Shown piece by piece: positions 17,574 through 28,930 of a stretch of 64,000 bases of DNA. Origin of the DNA: Pseudomonadota bacterium (GTDB lineage: Bacteria > Pseudomonadota > Alphaproteobacteria > Rhodospirillales > Magnetospirillaceae). The stretch is from the NCBI GenBank assembly GCA_021781575.1, contig JAJXWP010000009.1:50853-114852 (forward strand), given 5' to 3'. The position numbers were made by a program, and so were the translations under genes. Each line of letters begins with the position of its first letter. Position 1 is the first letter of the stretch. The notes beneath the pieces were generated by a model that did not search any database, was not told where the DNA came from, and saw only the letters and a program-made list of their open reading frames with translations.

Positions 17574-18869
17574 ATGAAACCACGTTTCCTCCGCAGCGCC
17601 CGGTACAGGGGCTTTTCCTATCAGCAGCAGCTGCGGCGCATGGTCTTTTGGACCGGCGCCGTGCTCGTTGCTGCCAGCGCCATTCTGTTCGCCAAAGGGA
17701 GCACCGTCGCCATCAGCGTATTCCGCGGCGCGGTGACCGTGCATCCGTGGCTGGCCTTCATCCTCTGCCCACTGGGGCTTGCCGCCGCCGTCGCCATGAC
17801 CCGTAGCCTGTTCGTCGGGGCGGCCGGCAGCGGCATTCCCCAAACCATCGCCGCCATCCAGAATCCGGCGGTCGCCGTGGAAAGCGGTGTCCTGTCGCCG
17901 CGCGTGGCCGTGGGCAAGATCCTGGTGACCATGCTCGGCCTGGCCTGTGGCGCCTCGGTGGGCCGCGAGGGGCCGTCGGTCCAGGTCGGCGCTGCGATCA
18001 TGTACAACCTCGGCAATCTGCTCCGCCAGCCGCAGCACGACCTGCGGCGCGCCCTCATCCTGGCCGGCGGGGCGGCCGGCGTGGCCGCCGCCTTCAATAC
18101 GCCGGTCGCCGGTGTCGTTTTCGCCATCGAGGAGCTCAGCCGCTCCTTCGAGGAACGGGCCAGCGGGCGTGTCTTCTCCGCCGTCATCCTGGCCGGCATC
18201 GCTTCAATGGCGGTGCTCGGCAACTATACCTATTTCGGTCACACCGACGCCGTTCTCAACCTGACCAACGGTTGGCTCCCGGTTGTCCTGTGCGGCGTCG
18301 GCGGCGGCTTGCTGGGCGGCCTGTTCGCTCGCATCCTGGTCGGTTTCGGCCGCGGCGTGCCGGGCCGGATCGGTGCATGGATCCGCGGCTATCCGGTGGC
18401 CTTCGCCGGCTTGTGCGGCCTCGGCCTGGCCGTTATCGGCCTGATATCCGGCGGCACCACCTACGGGACCGGCTATGACGAGACCCGCGCCCTGTTGTCT
18501 GGCGGGGATGCCTCGCCGGCCTGGGGCCTGTGGAAGATGGCCGCCAGCATCCTCTCCTACATCAGCGGCATGCCGGGCGGCATCTTCGCACCATCCCTGG
18601 CAGCCGGCGCCGGAGTCGGCAAGGCCCTGGCCATGTGGATGCCGTCGGTGCCGAGCGGCGCTGCCATCCTTCTCGGCATGCTGGCCTATTTTACCGGGGC
18701 GGTGCAGGCGCCGATCACGGCGGTGGTGATCGTCATGGAGATGACCGATAACCAGAGCATGACCATCCCTTTGATGGCCTGCGCCCTGATCGCCTTCAAG
18801 GTATCGAAGCAAATCTGCCCGACGCCGATCTACAAGGCGATGGCCGAAGTTTGGCTGGAAGGGCGGTAA
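17574..18869 (+). CDS. ClC-family chloride channel/antiporter without CBS domains
   Basis: Second ClC protein, 431 residues, membrane core only. All standard anion-path motifs are present: GSGIPQTI (about 83-90), GREGPSVQVG with the gating Glu (about 131-140), and GGIFAPSLAAG (about 338-348). The double Glu in FAIEELSRSF is at the position of the proton Glu of bacterial H+/Cl- exchangers, so exchange rather than a channel is likely. It is more distant from the CBS-fused ClC of this window than a recent duplicate would be, so the two are old paralogues. It is transcribed away from the CPA1 antiporter. Its last 74 bases overlap the 3' end of the convergent SGNH-hydrolase gene. Confidence 0.94.
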   Translation: MKPRFLRSARYRGFSYQQQLRRMVFWTGAVLVAASAILFAKGSTVAISVFRGAVTVHPWLAFILCPLGLAAAVAMTRSLFVGAAGSGIPQTIAAIQNPAVAVESGVLSPRVAVGKILVTMLGLACGASVGREGPSVQVGAAIMYNLGNLLRQPQHDLRRALILAGGAAGVAAAFNTPVAGVVFAIEELSRSFEERASGRVFSAVILAGIASMAVLGNYTYFGHTDAVLNLTNGWLPVVLCGVGGGLLGGLFARILVGFGRGVPGRIGAWIRGYPVAFAGLCGLGLAVIGLISGGTTYGTGYDETRALLSGGDASPAWGLWKMAASILSYISGMPGGIFAPSLAAGAGVGKALAMWMPSVPSGAAILLGMLAYFTGAVQAPITAVVIVMEMTDNQSMTIPLMACALIAFKVSKQICPTPIYKAMAEVWLEGR

Positions 18870-19959
18870 CCGCCTCGGCGATGGCCGCGGCGGCGACGCG
18901 ATGGCCGTTTCGGTTGAGATGGACACCGTCGCCGAACACCCGCTCGCCGGCGGATGCGGCCTTGCCAAGGCCATGGGCGAGGGCCAGGCAGGGCAGTCCG
19001 GTCCGGGCGGCGAATGCCTCCAGGCGCCGTTCGGGGTAGTCCAGGCGGTCGATGCCCAGCATGCGGCAAAGCGTCGGCGCCACGGCCGGGTCGGGATCGA
19101 CCTGCGGAGCGTTGGGGCAGATGACCAGCAGGAACTCCGCCCCACCCGCCGTGGCGCGGGCTGCAACCTCGGCGATCAGCGCCTCGCTGACCTCCCAGGC
19201 CTCCGTCCAATCCGCATCGGTGGGCGGGCGGTAGATTCCGTGGTTGAGGTCGGGTCGCGCCGGGCCGCCGGAATACCGCTTCTGCTGGCGGAACAGTCTT
19301 GCCCGGACCCGTACCTCCCGCACCAATTGCGGCAGCCGCAAGTCGTAGAGCCTGGTGCGCAAGGCGTCCTGCCATAGCCGGCGGCGGTAGCCGGGGGCGT
19401 CTCCCGGCACCGATAAGAGCCGCAGGCGGCCGTTCACCAGGCCGAAATAGGGCCGGTCGCGGTGGTAGCCCAGGACACGGGCGTTGCCGGTGACGTCGGT
19501 TCCGGTGAAGAACACTTGGATGACCAGGTCGGGGGCGTAATCGAGAGCAATCCGGTCCAGGGTCAGCAGCGACTGGGCGGTGCTGTAGCCGTTGACGCCG
19601 AAGTTCATGACTTCGACCCGCTCTCCCGGCGCGGTGGGAAGCAGGGACTCGAGTTGCTTCCAGAAGGTCTCCTCGATCGGCACTTCGCGCGCCTCGACCA
19701 CCGAATCGCCCAGCACGACGATACGCCGTATGCCCGCTGGCTTGCTTCGCTCATGATCGATATCGCGAAAGCCGGCGGCATTGATGCTGACCGGTGCCGA
19801 GCCCTCGCGGCCGTAATGGAAGCGCAAGCCCGGCCGCGGGCGCCACCCCACCACCGGGTCCAATCGATTGACTTTCGGGTGGTTGTGCAGGAGGCGCCGC
19901 AAGGAAGCCTCGGAGGCCAGCAGGCCACCCAAGGCGAGTTCGGCGATCGTCGTTATCAT
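18796..19959 (-). CDS. SGNH/GDSL-type hydrolase, possibly an envelope or polysaccharide acyl esterase
   Basis: Protein of 387 residues with an SGNH fold: block I IRRIVVLGDSVVEAREV (Ser in GDSV), block II-type NFGVNGYST, and block V DGVHLNRNGHRVA with the catalytic Asp and His. The N-terminus (ITTIAELALGGLLASEA) is only weakly hydrophobic, so export is not clear. Such proteins deacylate or acylate sugars and lipids; the neighbouring glycosyltransferases suggest a polysaccharide role, which is inference. The reading frame runs 74 bases into the opposite ClC gene; the last ~25 residues after the family's usual end are therefore probably run-on. Confidence 0.8.
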   Translation of the reverse strand: MITTIAELALGGLLASEASLRRLLHNHPKVNRLDPVVGWRPRPGLRFHYGREGSAPVSINAAGFRDIDHERSKPAGIRRIVVLGDSVVEAREVPIEETFWKQLESLLPTAPGERVEVMNFGVNGYSTAQSLLTLDRIALDYAPDLVIQVFFTGTDVTGNARVLGYHRDRPYFGLVNGRLRLLSVPGDAPGYRRRLWQDALRTRLYDLRLPQLVREVRVRARLFRQQKRYSGGPARPDLNHGIYRPPTDADWTEAWEVSEALIAEVAARATAGGAEFLLVICPNAPQVDPDPAVAPTLCRMLGIDRLDYPERRLEAFAARTGLPCLALAHGLGKAASAGERVFGDGVHLNRNGHRVAAAAIAEAVTALPAKLRPSPCRSASGRFASIP

Positions 19960-20139
19960 ACGGTGGGGTCGTCCGCCGGCATCCGGGCCTCGGTCATGGG
20001 GCTGGACTTTCGTCTGTCGCGTCGAGCAACCATCCTTACCATGATTCTTGAATTGGTGTTATGAATTCCGGGCTTGACGTGACTTCCCCGAAAGGCATGC
20101 TGCGCGGCCGGCGCATTTGCATCAAGGATCTGCCCTCCA

Positions 20140-20901
20140 GTGAACACCGCTCGAAGGATTTCTGCGCTAGTCGTCGCGCATAACGAAGAAGGCCAGCTTG
20201 CAGACTGCCTCGCGCCGCTGCGCTTCGCCGACGAAATCGTCGTTGTCCTCGACCGTTGTACCGATGGTTCGGCCGAGATTGCCCGACGCCTGGCCGACAA
20301 GGTGATCGAGGGGGCGTGGGAGGCCGAGGCCGACCGGCGCAACACCGGCATCGACGCCTGCAGCGGCGATTGGGTGGTCGAGGTGGACGCCGATGAACGC
20401 GTCTCGCCCGAGCTGGCGGCGGAAATCCGCAGGGTGACGACCGAGTCCGCCTACGATCGCCATCTGATCCCGGTCGATAACTATATCGGCGGACGACTGG
20501 TGCGCTACGGCTGGGGCGGCAGCTTCGGCAAAGGGGCCTATCACGGGTTGTTCCGCAGGCCGGCGAAACGCTGGGGGCGGGGGCGGGTGCATCCGGTCCT
20601 TCAGTTGAGCGGGCGTCAGGGCCCGACTCTGGATAATCCGCTGGCCCACTATGTCGACCGCAACATCTCCGACATGATTCTGCGTCTCGACCGCTATACC
20701 CGGGCCCGCGCCCAGGACCTGCGGGAACACGGGGATCCCGACTCGACGCTCACCTATATCCGCCGGTTCTTCGGCCGCATCTACAAATGCTACCTCTACC
20801 ATCATGGCTATCGTGAAGGCCGCTGGGGCCTGCTGATCGCCATCTTCGCCGGCCTTTATCCGCTGCTGTCCCATTTGCGGGCCAAGCTGGAGGAGCGCTG
20901 A
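20140..20901 (+). CDS. family 2 glycosyltransferase
   Basis: Cytoplasmic or membrane-associated GT-A glycosyltransferase of 253 residues, of the short GT2 group that includes lipopolysaccharide-core enzymes. Visible: ISALVVAHNEEGQLADCL at the start, ADEIVVVLDRCTDGS, and the metal-binding DxD-like EVDADERVS (about 81-89). The C-terminal helix-rich part (YIRRFFGRIYKCYLYHHGY) is typical of this group. The start is GTG 20140 with AAGGA ten bases upstream; no ATG is available. One base separates its stop from the next gene, so the three genes to 23688 form an operon. Confidence 0.88.
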   Translation: MNTARRISALVVAHNEEGQLADCLAPLRFADEIVVVLDRCTDGSAEIARRLADKVIEGAWEAEADRRNTGIDACSGDWVVEVDADERVSPELAAEIRRVTTESAYDRHLIPVDNYIGGRLVRYGWGGSFGKGAYHGLFRRPAKRWGRGRVHPVLQLSGRQGPTLDNPLAHYVDRNISDMILRLDRYTRARAQDLREHGDPDSTLTYIRRFFGRIYKCYLYHHGYREGRWGLLIAIFAGLYPLLSHLRAKLEER

Positions 20902-20902
20902 C

Positions 20903-21946
20903 TTGCGTCTACTTCAGGTGATGGCCAGCAACAAGAAGGGCGGCGCCGAGCTGTTCTTCTCGCGGCTCTGCCGCGCCTTGGCGACGGCCGGAGTGCAGCA
21001 ACAGGCGGTCCTGCGACACGGCGCCGACTGCGGTGTCGAACTGCGCCGCGCGGGGATCGAGGTCCGGGAGCTGCCATTCCTGGTCAGCGGCGACCCGCTG
21101 ACCCGCTGGCAACTGGGCCGATTGGCCGGGCGATTCACCCCCGATGTCGTGCTGAGCTGGATGAGCCGGGCCGCCGCCGCCTGCCCGCGAGGCCGGTTCG
21201 TCCATGTCGGCCGCCTGGGTGGCTATTACGACCTGAAATATTTTCGCCATTGCGACCACCTGATCGGGAACACCGAGGACATCGTCCGTTATCTGGTGGG
21301 TCACGGCTGGCCGGCCGATCGGGCCCACTACCTGCCCAATTTCGTCGATGAGAGCCCGGTCGAGCCGGTGTCCCGGCAAAGCCTGGATACGCCCGAAGAC
21401 GCACCGGTCATCCTGGCCCTCGGCCGCCTGCATTCCGACAAGGCCTTCGACGTTCTGCTCGACGCGCTGGCCCTGCTGCCCGGGGTCTATCTTTGGCTGG
21501 CCGGCGAAGGGCCACTAAGGGACCAGCTTCGCGCTCAGAGCGACGAGTTGGGGGTGGCCTCGCGGGTGCGCTTCCTCGGCTGGCGATCCGATACCGGAGC
21601 CCTGCTGGAGGCGGCTGACAGCCTGGTTTGCCCGTCGCGGATCGAACCACTCGGCAATGTCGTCCTGGAAGGCTGGGTGCACCGGCGCCCCGTGGTTGCC
21701 GCCGCCTCGGCCGGACCAAAGGGCTTGATCGAACAGGGTCGGAGTGGGCTGGTCGTGCCTCTGGAAGATGCCCCCGCCCTTGCCGAGGCCATTCGCGCGG
21801 TGGTCGAGGACCGCTCCCTGGCGGCGTCGCTCGCCCAGGGCGGCTACGACCGTTATCGGTCCTGCTTCAGCCGTGGCGCCGTGGTTGCCCGTTATCTCGA
21901 CTTCTTTGAGAAGGTTGCTGGGACATGTGCGGCATTGCCGGCGTAA
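20903..21946 (+). CDS. family 4 (GT-B) glycosyltransferase
   Basis: GT-B glycosyltransferase of 347 residues. The N-terminal acceptor half begins RLLQVMASNKKGGAELFF; the nucleotide-sugar half has LALGRLHSDKAFDVLLDAL (about 170-190) and the donor-binding stretch CPSRIEPLGNVVLEGW (about 238-253) with the E-x7-E motif. Sugar and acceptor are unknown. It starts at TTG 20903, supported by GGAGGAG seven bases upstream inside the end of the preceding gene. Its last 22 bases overlap the start of asnB in another frame, pointing to coupled translation. Confidence 0.9.
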   Translation: MRLLQVMASNKKGGAELFFSRLCRALATAGVQQQAVLRHGADCGVELRRAGIEVRELPFLVSGDPLTRWQLGRLAGRFTPDVVLSWMSRAAAACPRGRFVHVGRLGGYYDLKYFRHCDHLIGNTEDIVRYLVGHGWPADRAHYLPNFVDESPVEPVSRQSLDTPEDAPVILALGRLHSDKAFDVLLDALALLPGVYLWLAGEGPLRDQLRAQSDELGVASRVRFLGWRSDTGALLEAADSLVCPSRIEPLGNVVLEGWVHRRPVVAAASAGPKGLIEQGRSGLVVPLEDAPALAEAIRAVVEDRSLAASLAQGGYDRYRSCFSRGAVVARYLDFFEKVAGTCAALPA

Positions 21947-23688
21947 TGACGGTGAAGGGGGCGGCTCCGGCGCCCGGCGTGCTGGACCTGCTGGAAGGCG
22001 CCCTGCGCCATCGCGGGCCCGACGGCGTCGGCCGCTACCTGCGCGACGGTGTCGGCCTGGTCCATACCAGGTTGGCCATCATCGACCTGGCGGGCGGCGC
22101 CCAGCCGCTGTTGAGCCCTGGCCGGCGGGCGCTGGTGGCCAACGGCGAGATCTACAATTACCGTGAACTTCAGGCCGCAGAATTGGCCGGGCTGCAATTC
22201 GCCACCTCCTCGGACAGCGAGGTAATTCTTCACCTTTACGAACGCTACGGCATCGACTGCCTGCACCGGTTGCGCGGCATGTTCGCCTTCGCCCTGCACG
22301 ATCCCGAGGCCGAGACCGTGCTGTTGGCCCGCGACCCCTTCGGCATCAAGCCGCTTTATTACGTCGAGACGCCATCCTGTTTCGCCTTTGCCTCGGAAGC
22401 GCAGGCCCTGATCGCCGCCGGTCTGGCCGAGGCGCGGCAGGAGCGCCGCCCGACCGGTGAACTGCTGCAGCTGCAGTTCACCACCGGGCCCGAGACGATT
22501 TTCACCGGCATCCGGCGCGTGCTGCCGGGCGAAGCGCTGTTGGTCAAGGGTGGCCGCGTCGTCCAGCGGACCAGGGTCGCCGCCCTGCCCGAGGGCGGCC
22601 CGCAGCCGATCGCCGAAAGCGAAGCGGAAGCCCGTCTCGACTCGGTGCTGATGGACAGCGTGCAGGTGCATCAGCGCAGCGACGTGCCCTATGGGCTGTT
22701 TCTGTCGAGCGGCATCGACAGCTCGGCGATCCTGGCCTGCATGACCCGCCTCAACGACAAATCGGTGCAGGCTTATACCGCCTCCTTCCCCGGGACCGGC
22801 GTGGCCGACGAATTCCCCGAGGCTCGGCGCATCGCCGAGCTGTTCGGCGCCAGGCACATCAAGGTCGAGGTAACCCCGCGGGATTTCTTCGCTCTGCTAC
22901 CGGAAATCGTCGCCTCGGTGGACGACCCGACCGCCGACTACGCCATCATCCCGACCTATATCCTGGCCCGAGAAGCGGTCAAGGACGTCAAGGTCATTCT
23001 TTGCGGCGAAGGCGGCGACGAGTTGTTCGCCGGTTACAGCCGCTACCGGCGGCAGATCCGGCCTTGGTGGCTGGGCGGCCGGGTGCGCCGCCGCCGCGGA
23101 CCATTTTCCTCGGCCGGCATCCTTTATGACGAACCCACCGACTGGCGTGACGGCATCGTCGCGGCCGAGCGGGCCAGCGCCACGCGACAGCGGAGCCGCC
23201 TGCAGATCGCGCAGGCGGCCGACTGCGTCGACTATCTGGCCCACAATCTTCTGACCAAGCTCGATCGTTGCCTGATGGCCCATGGCGTCGAGGGCCGTAC
23301 GCCCTTTCTCGACCCACGCGTCGCCGAATTCGGCTTCCGTCTGCCGCAGGCCCTGCAGCTCAGCGGACATTTCGGCAAATATCTGGTGCGGCGCTGGTTG
23401 GCCGATCAGGCGCCCCAGATCAAAGCGTTCGCCCGCAAGAAGGGCTTCACCGTGCCGGTGGGCGAGTGGATCCGCGGTGAGGGTCAACGGCTGGGACCAC
23501 TGGTCGCCGCCGATCCGGCAGTGGCCGCCCTGTGCGACCCGGCCAGGGTCAAAGAGGTATTCGCCAGCGGCGACAAGCGCCATCTGGAGGCGGCCTGGCG
23601 GCTGCTGTTCTATGCCCTATGGCACCGCCGCCATATCCGCGGGCGCGCTCCCGATGGCGACGTCTTCCACTGCCTGGCCCAAAGCTGA
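21925..23688 (+). CDS. asnB: glutamine-hydrolysing asparagine synthetase
   Basis: 587-residue amidotransferase that turns aspartate, glutamine and ATP into asparagine, or acts on a sugar or peptide substrate in some polysaccharide clusters. The glutaminase domain begins with MCGIAGV; the initiator Met is removed so Cys2 is the nucleophile, which fixes the start at 21925. The synthetase domain has the PP-loop FLSSGIDSSAI (about 254-264) and GEGGDELFAGY. It is shorter than the E. coli enzyme only in the C-terminal tail. Being last in a glycosyltransferase operon it may serve a surface polysaccharide; general asparagine synthesis is the simpler reading. Confidence 0.94.
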   Translation: MCGIAGVMTVKGAAPAPGVLDLLEGALRHRGPDGVGRYLRDGVGLVHTRLAIIDLAGGAQPLLSPGRRALVANGEIYNYRELQAAELAGLQFATSSDSEVILHLYERYGIDCLHRLRGMFAFALHDPEAETVLLARDPFGIKPLYYVETPSCFAFASEAQALIAAGLAEARQERRPTGELLQLQFTTGPETIFTGIRRVLPGEALLVKGGRVVQRTRVAALPEGGPQPIAESEAEARLDSVLMDSVQVHQRSDVPYGLFLSSGIDSSAILACMTRLNDKSVQAYTASFPGTGVADEFPEARRIAELFGARHIKVEVTPRDFFALLPEIVASVDDPTADYAIIPTYILAREAVKDVKVILCGEGGDELFAGYSRYRRQIRPWWLGGRVRRRRGPFSSAGILYDEPTDWRDGIVAAERASATRQRSRLQIAQAADCVDYLAHNLLTKLDRCLMAHGVEGRTPFLDPRVAEFGFRLPQALQLSGHFGKYLVRRWLADQAPQIKAFARKKGFTVPVGEWIRGEGQRLGPLVAADPAVAALCDPARVKEVFASGDKRHLEAAWRLLFYALWHRRHIRGRAPDGDVFHCLAQS

Positions 23689-23734
23689 AGGCGATTAAGA
23701 ACGGTTCGCGATCACAGGGGGCGTCCTCCTTGTT

Positions 23735-23812
23735 CGTCATTGCCGTCCCCCGGCTTGACCGGGGCATCAACCCGGCAATCCACGAACCCCCGGGTCGAGC
23801 CCGGGGGTGACG
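23735..23812. repeat. intergenic palindromic repeat with two strong hairpins
   Basis: A 78-base element bounded by CGTCA and TGACG. It contains CCCCGG-CTTGA-CCGGGG and a perfect 8-pair stem CCCCCGGG (23787-23794), loop TCGAG, CCCGGGGG (23800-23807). The wording GGCTTGACCGGG... GGTCGAGCCCGGGGGTGACG is that of a repeat scattered between genes in many alphaproteobacteria. It lies between the convergent ends of asnB and gyrB and may act as a two-way terminator. Confidence 0.7.
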
Positions 23813-23863
23813 AGAAGATAAGGCGATTCCGTCTACGCCCGCCCGGCGAGGGGCTATGATGGA

Positions 23864-26365
<2,502 letters not shown>

Positions 26366-27514
26366 TTACGTTTGCGCCACGATGGCGTCTTGCACGCGAA
26401 AGAACTGGCCCCGTTTGCCCAGTTCGGCGAACAGGGATTCGTCGGTCCCGGTCAACCAGCTTTGCGCCGACAGGGCGCAGAGCTCGTCGAACAGAGCGGC
26501 GCGCCGGGTCCGGTCGAGATGCGCCGTCACCTCGTCCAGCAGAAGGATCGGTGCCGTGCCGCGTAGCGTCGCCTGGATGCGCGCCTGACCCAGTACGATG
26601 GCGACCAACACCGCCTTCTGTTCGCCGGTCGAACACTGTTCGGCCGGCAAGTCCTTGCCCGCATGGCGGACCTTCAGGTCGCTGCGGTGCGGTCCGTCGG
26701 CGGCGCCTCCACTTTCGGCGTCCCGCCGCCGGGATGCCGAAAGCAGGTCCTTGAGCCGGACCTCCGCCTGTTCCGCCGATAGCGTGGCGAGGCTGTCCTC
26801 GACGCTGCCGGCCACTGCCAGTTCGGCCGCCGGAAACGGTCCGATGCCGCGGCGGCAGGCCTCATTCAGCCGGGTCACGGCGTTTCGCCGCGCTACCGCC
26901 ATGGCCACTCCCCGGCAGGCCATGGTGCCCTCAAGCACGGCGAGCCAAGCCGGGTCGGCACGGCCCTCCTTCAGCAGGCGCCCCCGCTCGCGCAACGCGT
27001 GGTCGTAGGCCGCGGCGCGCGCTGCGTGGCCGCCGTCGAGCCCCAGAACTAGGCGGTCGAGGAAGCGCCGCCGGCCGCCGGCACCCTCGGTGAAGATGCG
27101 GTCCATCGCCGGGGTCAGCCACAGCACGCTCAGCACCTCGGTCAGGGCCGACTGGGAGCGGGCCGGCTGGCCGTCGATACGGACAACGCGACGCTCCGAG
27201 CCGGCCTCGCGTCCCGTCCCCACTTCTCTCGTCCCGTCCGTCCCATCGACCCGCGCCGCGATCCCCCAGGGGCCTTGGCTCCCGGCCTCGCGGCGCGCCA
27301 CCTCACCCAGGCGGGCGCGGCGCAGACCGCGGCCAGGGGCGAGAAAGGACAGAGCCTCGAGAACGTTGGTCTTTCCGGCCCCGTTGGGGCCGGTCAACAC
27401 GACCGGCTGCGGCCCGGCATCCATTCTGAGGAAGGAATAGCAGCGGAACTCGCTCAAGGTCAGCCGGCTGACCGACAGTGCCGCGCGTCCTTCCCGCCCG
27501 GTTCCGTCGCTCAC
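26366..27514 (-). CDS. recF: DNA replication/repair protein RecF
   Basis: SMC-like ATPase of 382 residues that helps load RecA at gaps and restart replication. Walker A is GPNGAGKTNVLEALSF (residues 42-57), the ABC-type signature region is STGEQKAVLVAIVL and Walker B is PILLLDEVTAHLD. Length is normal. The start overlaps the dnaN stop by four bases, so the genes are coupled. The 3' end is 30 bases from gyrB. Confidence 0.96.
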   Translation of the reverse strand: MSDGTGREGRAALSVSRLTLSEFRCYSFLRMDAGPQPVVLTGPNGAGKTNVLEALSFLAPGRGLRRARLGEVARREAGSQGPWGIAARVDGTDGTREVGTGREAGSERRVVRIDGQPARSQSALTEVLSVLWLTPAMDRIFTEGAGGRRRFLDRLVLGLDGGHAARAAAYDHALRERGRLLKEGRADPAWLAVLEGTMACRGVAMAVARRNAVTRLNEACRRGIGPFPAAELAVAGSVEDSLATLSAEQAEVRLKDLLSASRRRDAESGGAADGPHRSDLKVRHAGKDLPAEQCSTGEQKAVLVAIVLGQARIQATLRGTAPILLLDEVTAHLDRTRRAALFDELCALSAQSWLTGTDESLFAELGKRGQFFRVQDAIVAQT

Positions 27515-28629
27515 ACCCGCATCGGCATCAAAACATAGACGGCGCTGGAATCGCTGACTTCACGGACCACTGTCGGGCTTGCCGCATCGGCCATGGCGAA
27601 GCGGGCCGCATCACCTTCGATTTGCGCCATGATGTCCAAGAGATAGCGTGAATTGAAACCGATTTCGATGGGGCCGGCGTCGTAGGCCGCTTCCAGCTCC
27701 TCGATGGCGCTGCCGTTTTCTGGCGACGAGGCCGAGAGCGTCAGCCCGCCCTTGTCGACAGACAGTTTGATCGCCCGCGATTTCTCGGTCGAGATGGCCG
27801 AGACGCGGTCGACCGCTTGCGAGAAGCTGCGGCAATCGACTTCAAGAACCTTGTCGTTGTCGGCGGGAATGACCCGTTCGTAATCGGGAAAGGTGCCGTC
27901 GATCAGCTTCGAGGTCATCACCGCATCGTCGAAGGCGAAGCGGATCTTGGTCTCGGACAGCGAGACGGTCACTTCCATGGTGGTTTCGTCCAAAAGCTTG
28001 CGCAATTCGGCTACCGTCTTGCGCGGCACGATGACGCCCGGCATCCCGGCGGCGCCTTCGGGCAGCGGTACCTCGATGCGGGCCAGCCGATGGCCGTCGG
28101 TGGCCACGGCGCGTAGCACCGGCACGCCGCCGCTGGTCGCCGCGTGGAGGTAAATGCCGTTCAGGTAGTACCGCGTCTCTTCGCTCGAGATGGCGAACCG
28201 GGTGCGGTCGATGAGCCCCTTCATCTCGTCCGCCGCCAGGGTGAAGGTAAAGGGCAGGTCGCCTCCGGACATCACCGGATAATCGTCGACCGGCAACGAG
28301 GCCAGAGTGAACTTGGAACGCCCGGACCGTAGGGTCAGTTGCCCGTCTTCGCCGGTGTGTTCGAGTTCCACCTGGGAGCCGTCGGGCAGTTTGCGAACGA
28401 TCTCGTAAAGGGTATGGGCGGGGGCGGTGGTGGCGCCGGGGCGGGCGATGTCGGCCGGAACCGCCTCGACGATGTCCAGGTCCATATCGGTGGCGTTCAG
28501 GCTGACCTGGCCATCGCGCCCTTCGATTTTGACATTCGACAGGATCGGAATGGTATTTCGCCGTTCGACCACGCTCTGGACATGGTTCAGCGACCTCAGC
28601 AGGGCGGCGCGTTCGATCGTCAGTTTCAT
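27511..28629 (-). CDS. dnaN: DNA polymerase III sliding clamp (beta subunit)
   Basis: Ring-forming processivity clamp of 372 residues that tethers the replicative polymerase to DNA. The start MKLTIERAALLRSLNHVQSVVERRNTIPILSN and the end VYVLMPMRV (the C-terminal hydrophobic tail by the protein-binding pocket) are those of the family, given here only as landmarks at residues 1-20 and 364-372. Three repeated clamp domains of about 120 residues fit the length. An extended -10 promoter is seen 90 bases upstream (28719-28727), so dnaN can be transcribed apart from dnaA. Confidence 0.97.
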   Translation of the reverse strand: MKLTIERAALLRSLNHVQSVVERRNTIPILSNVKIEGRDGQVSLNATDMDLDIVEAVPADIARPGATTAPAHTLYEIVRKLPDGSQVELEHTGEDGQLTLRSGRSKFTLASLPVDDYPVMSGGDLPFTFTLAADEMKGLIDRTRFAISSEETRYYLNGIYLHAATSGGVPVLRAVATDGHRLARIEVPLPEGAAGMPGVIVPRKTVAELRKLLDETTMEVTVSLSETKIRFAFDDAVMTSKLIDGTFPDYERVIPADNDKVLEVDCRSFSQAVDRVSAISTEKSRAIKLSVDKGGLTLSASSPENGSAIEELEAAYDAGPIEIGFNSRYLLDIMAQIEGDAARFAMADAASPTVVREVSDSSAVYVLMPMRV

Positions 28630-28930
28630 GGCATTCCGTTGATGTCTTGCGGCCTATCCGCGGTTTGTCCAGGCGCGTCGCCGCACCCCCCTAGCCTGCA
28701 GGGCTTCAAAGGGCCGACAGTATACCACAAGCCTTTGGTATCAGAAGCGATTTCCGCCCTGAGCGGAGGGGGCGCCGAGGGGCCGCCGCCATCCCTCCGG
28801 CGGCGCGCGATCGTCGTCCCGAGCCGCCCGACGGATCTGATCTGGTCCAGGAGATCGTTGGCCGCTCAGCACCCGTCTGCGCTACGCTCCGGTTCCTCCC
28901 GCTGGCCGCCAGGGTGGCTGATGCTCCCGG
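28630..28930. other. 301-base dnaA-dnaN intergenic region
   Basis: Contains the promoter and dyad described at 28719-28741, and a GC-rich hairpin GCCGCCG (28782-28788) / CGGCGGC (28798-28804) without a following T run. No DnaA-box cluster and no credible reading frame was seen. Confidence 0.6.
28719..28741 (-). promoter_or_regulatory. extended -10 promoter for dnaN overlapped by an inverted repeat
   Basis: On the minus strand TGG-TATACT (28727-28719) is an extended -10 element; the -35 is poor. The same bases form part of a perfect repeat ATACCA, eight bases, TGGTAT (28722-28741). It is 90 bases before dnaN. The overlap would let a dimeric protein block the promoter. Confidence 0.45.
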
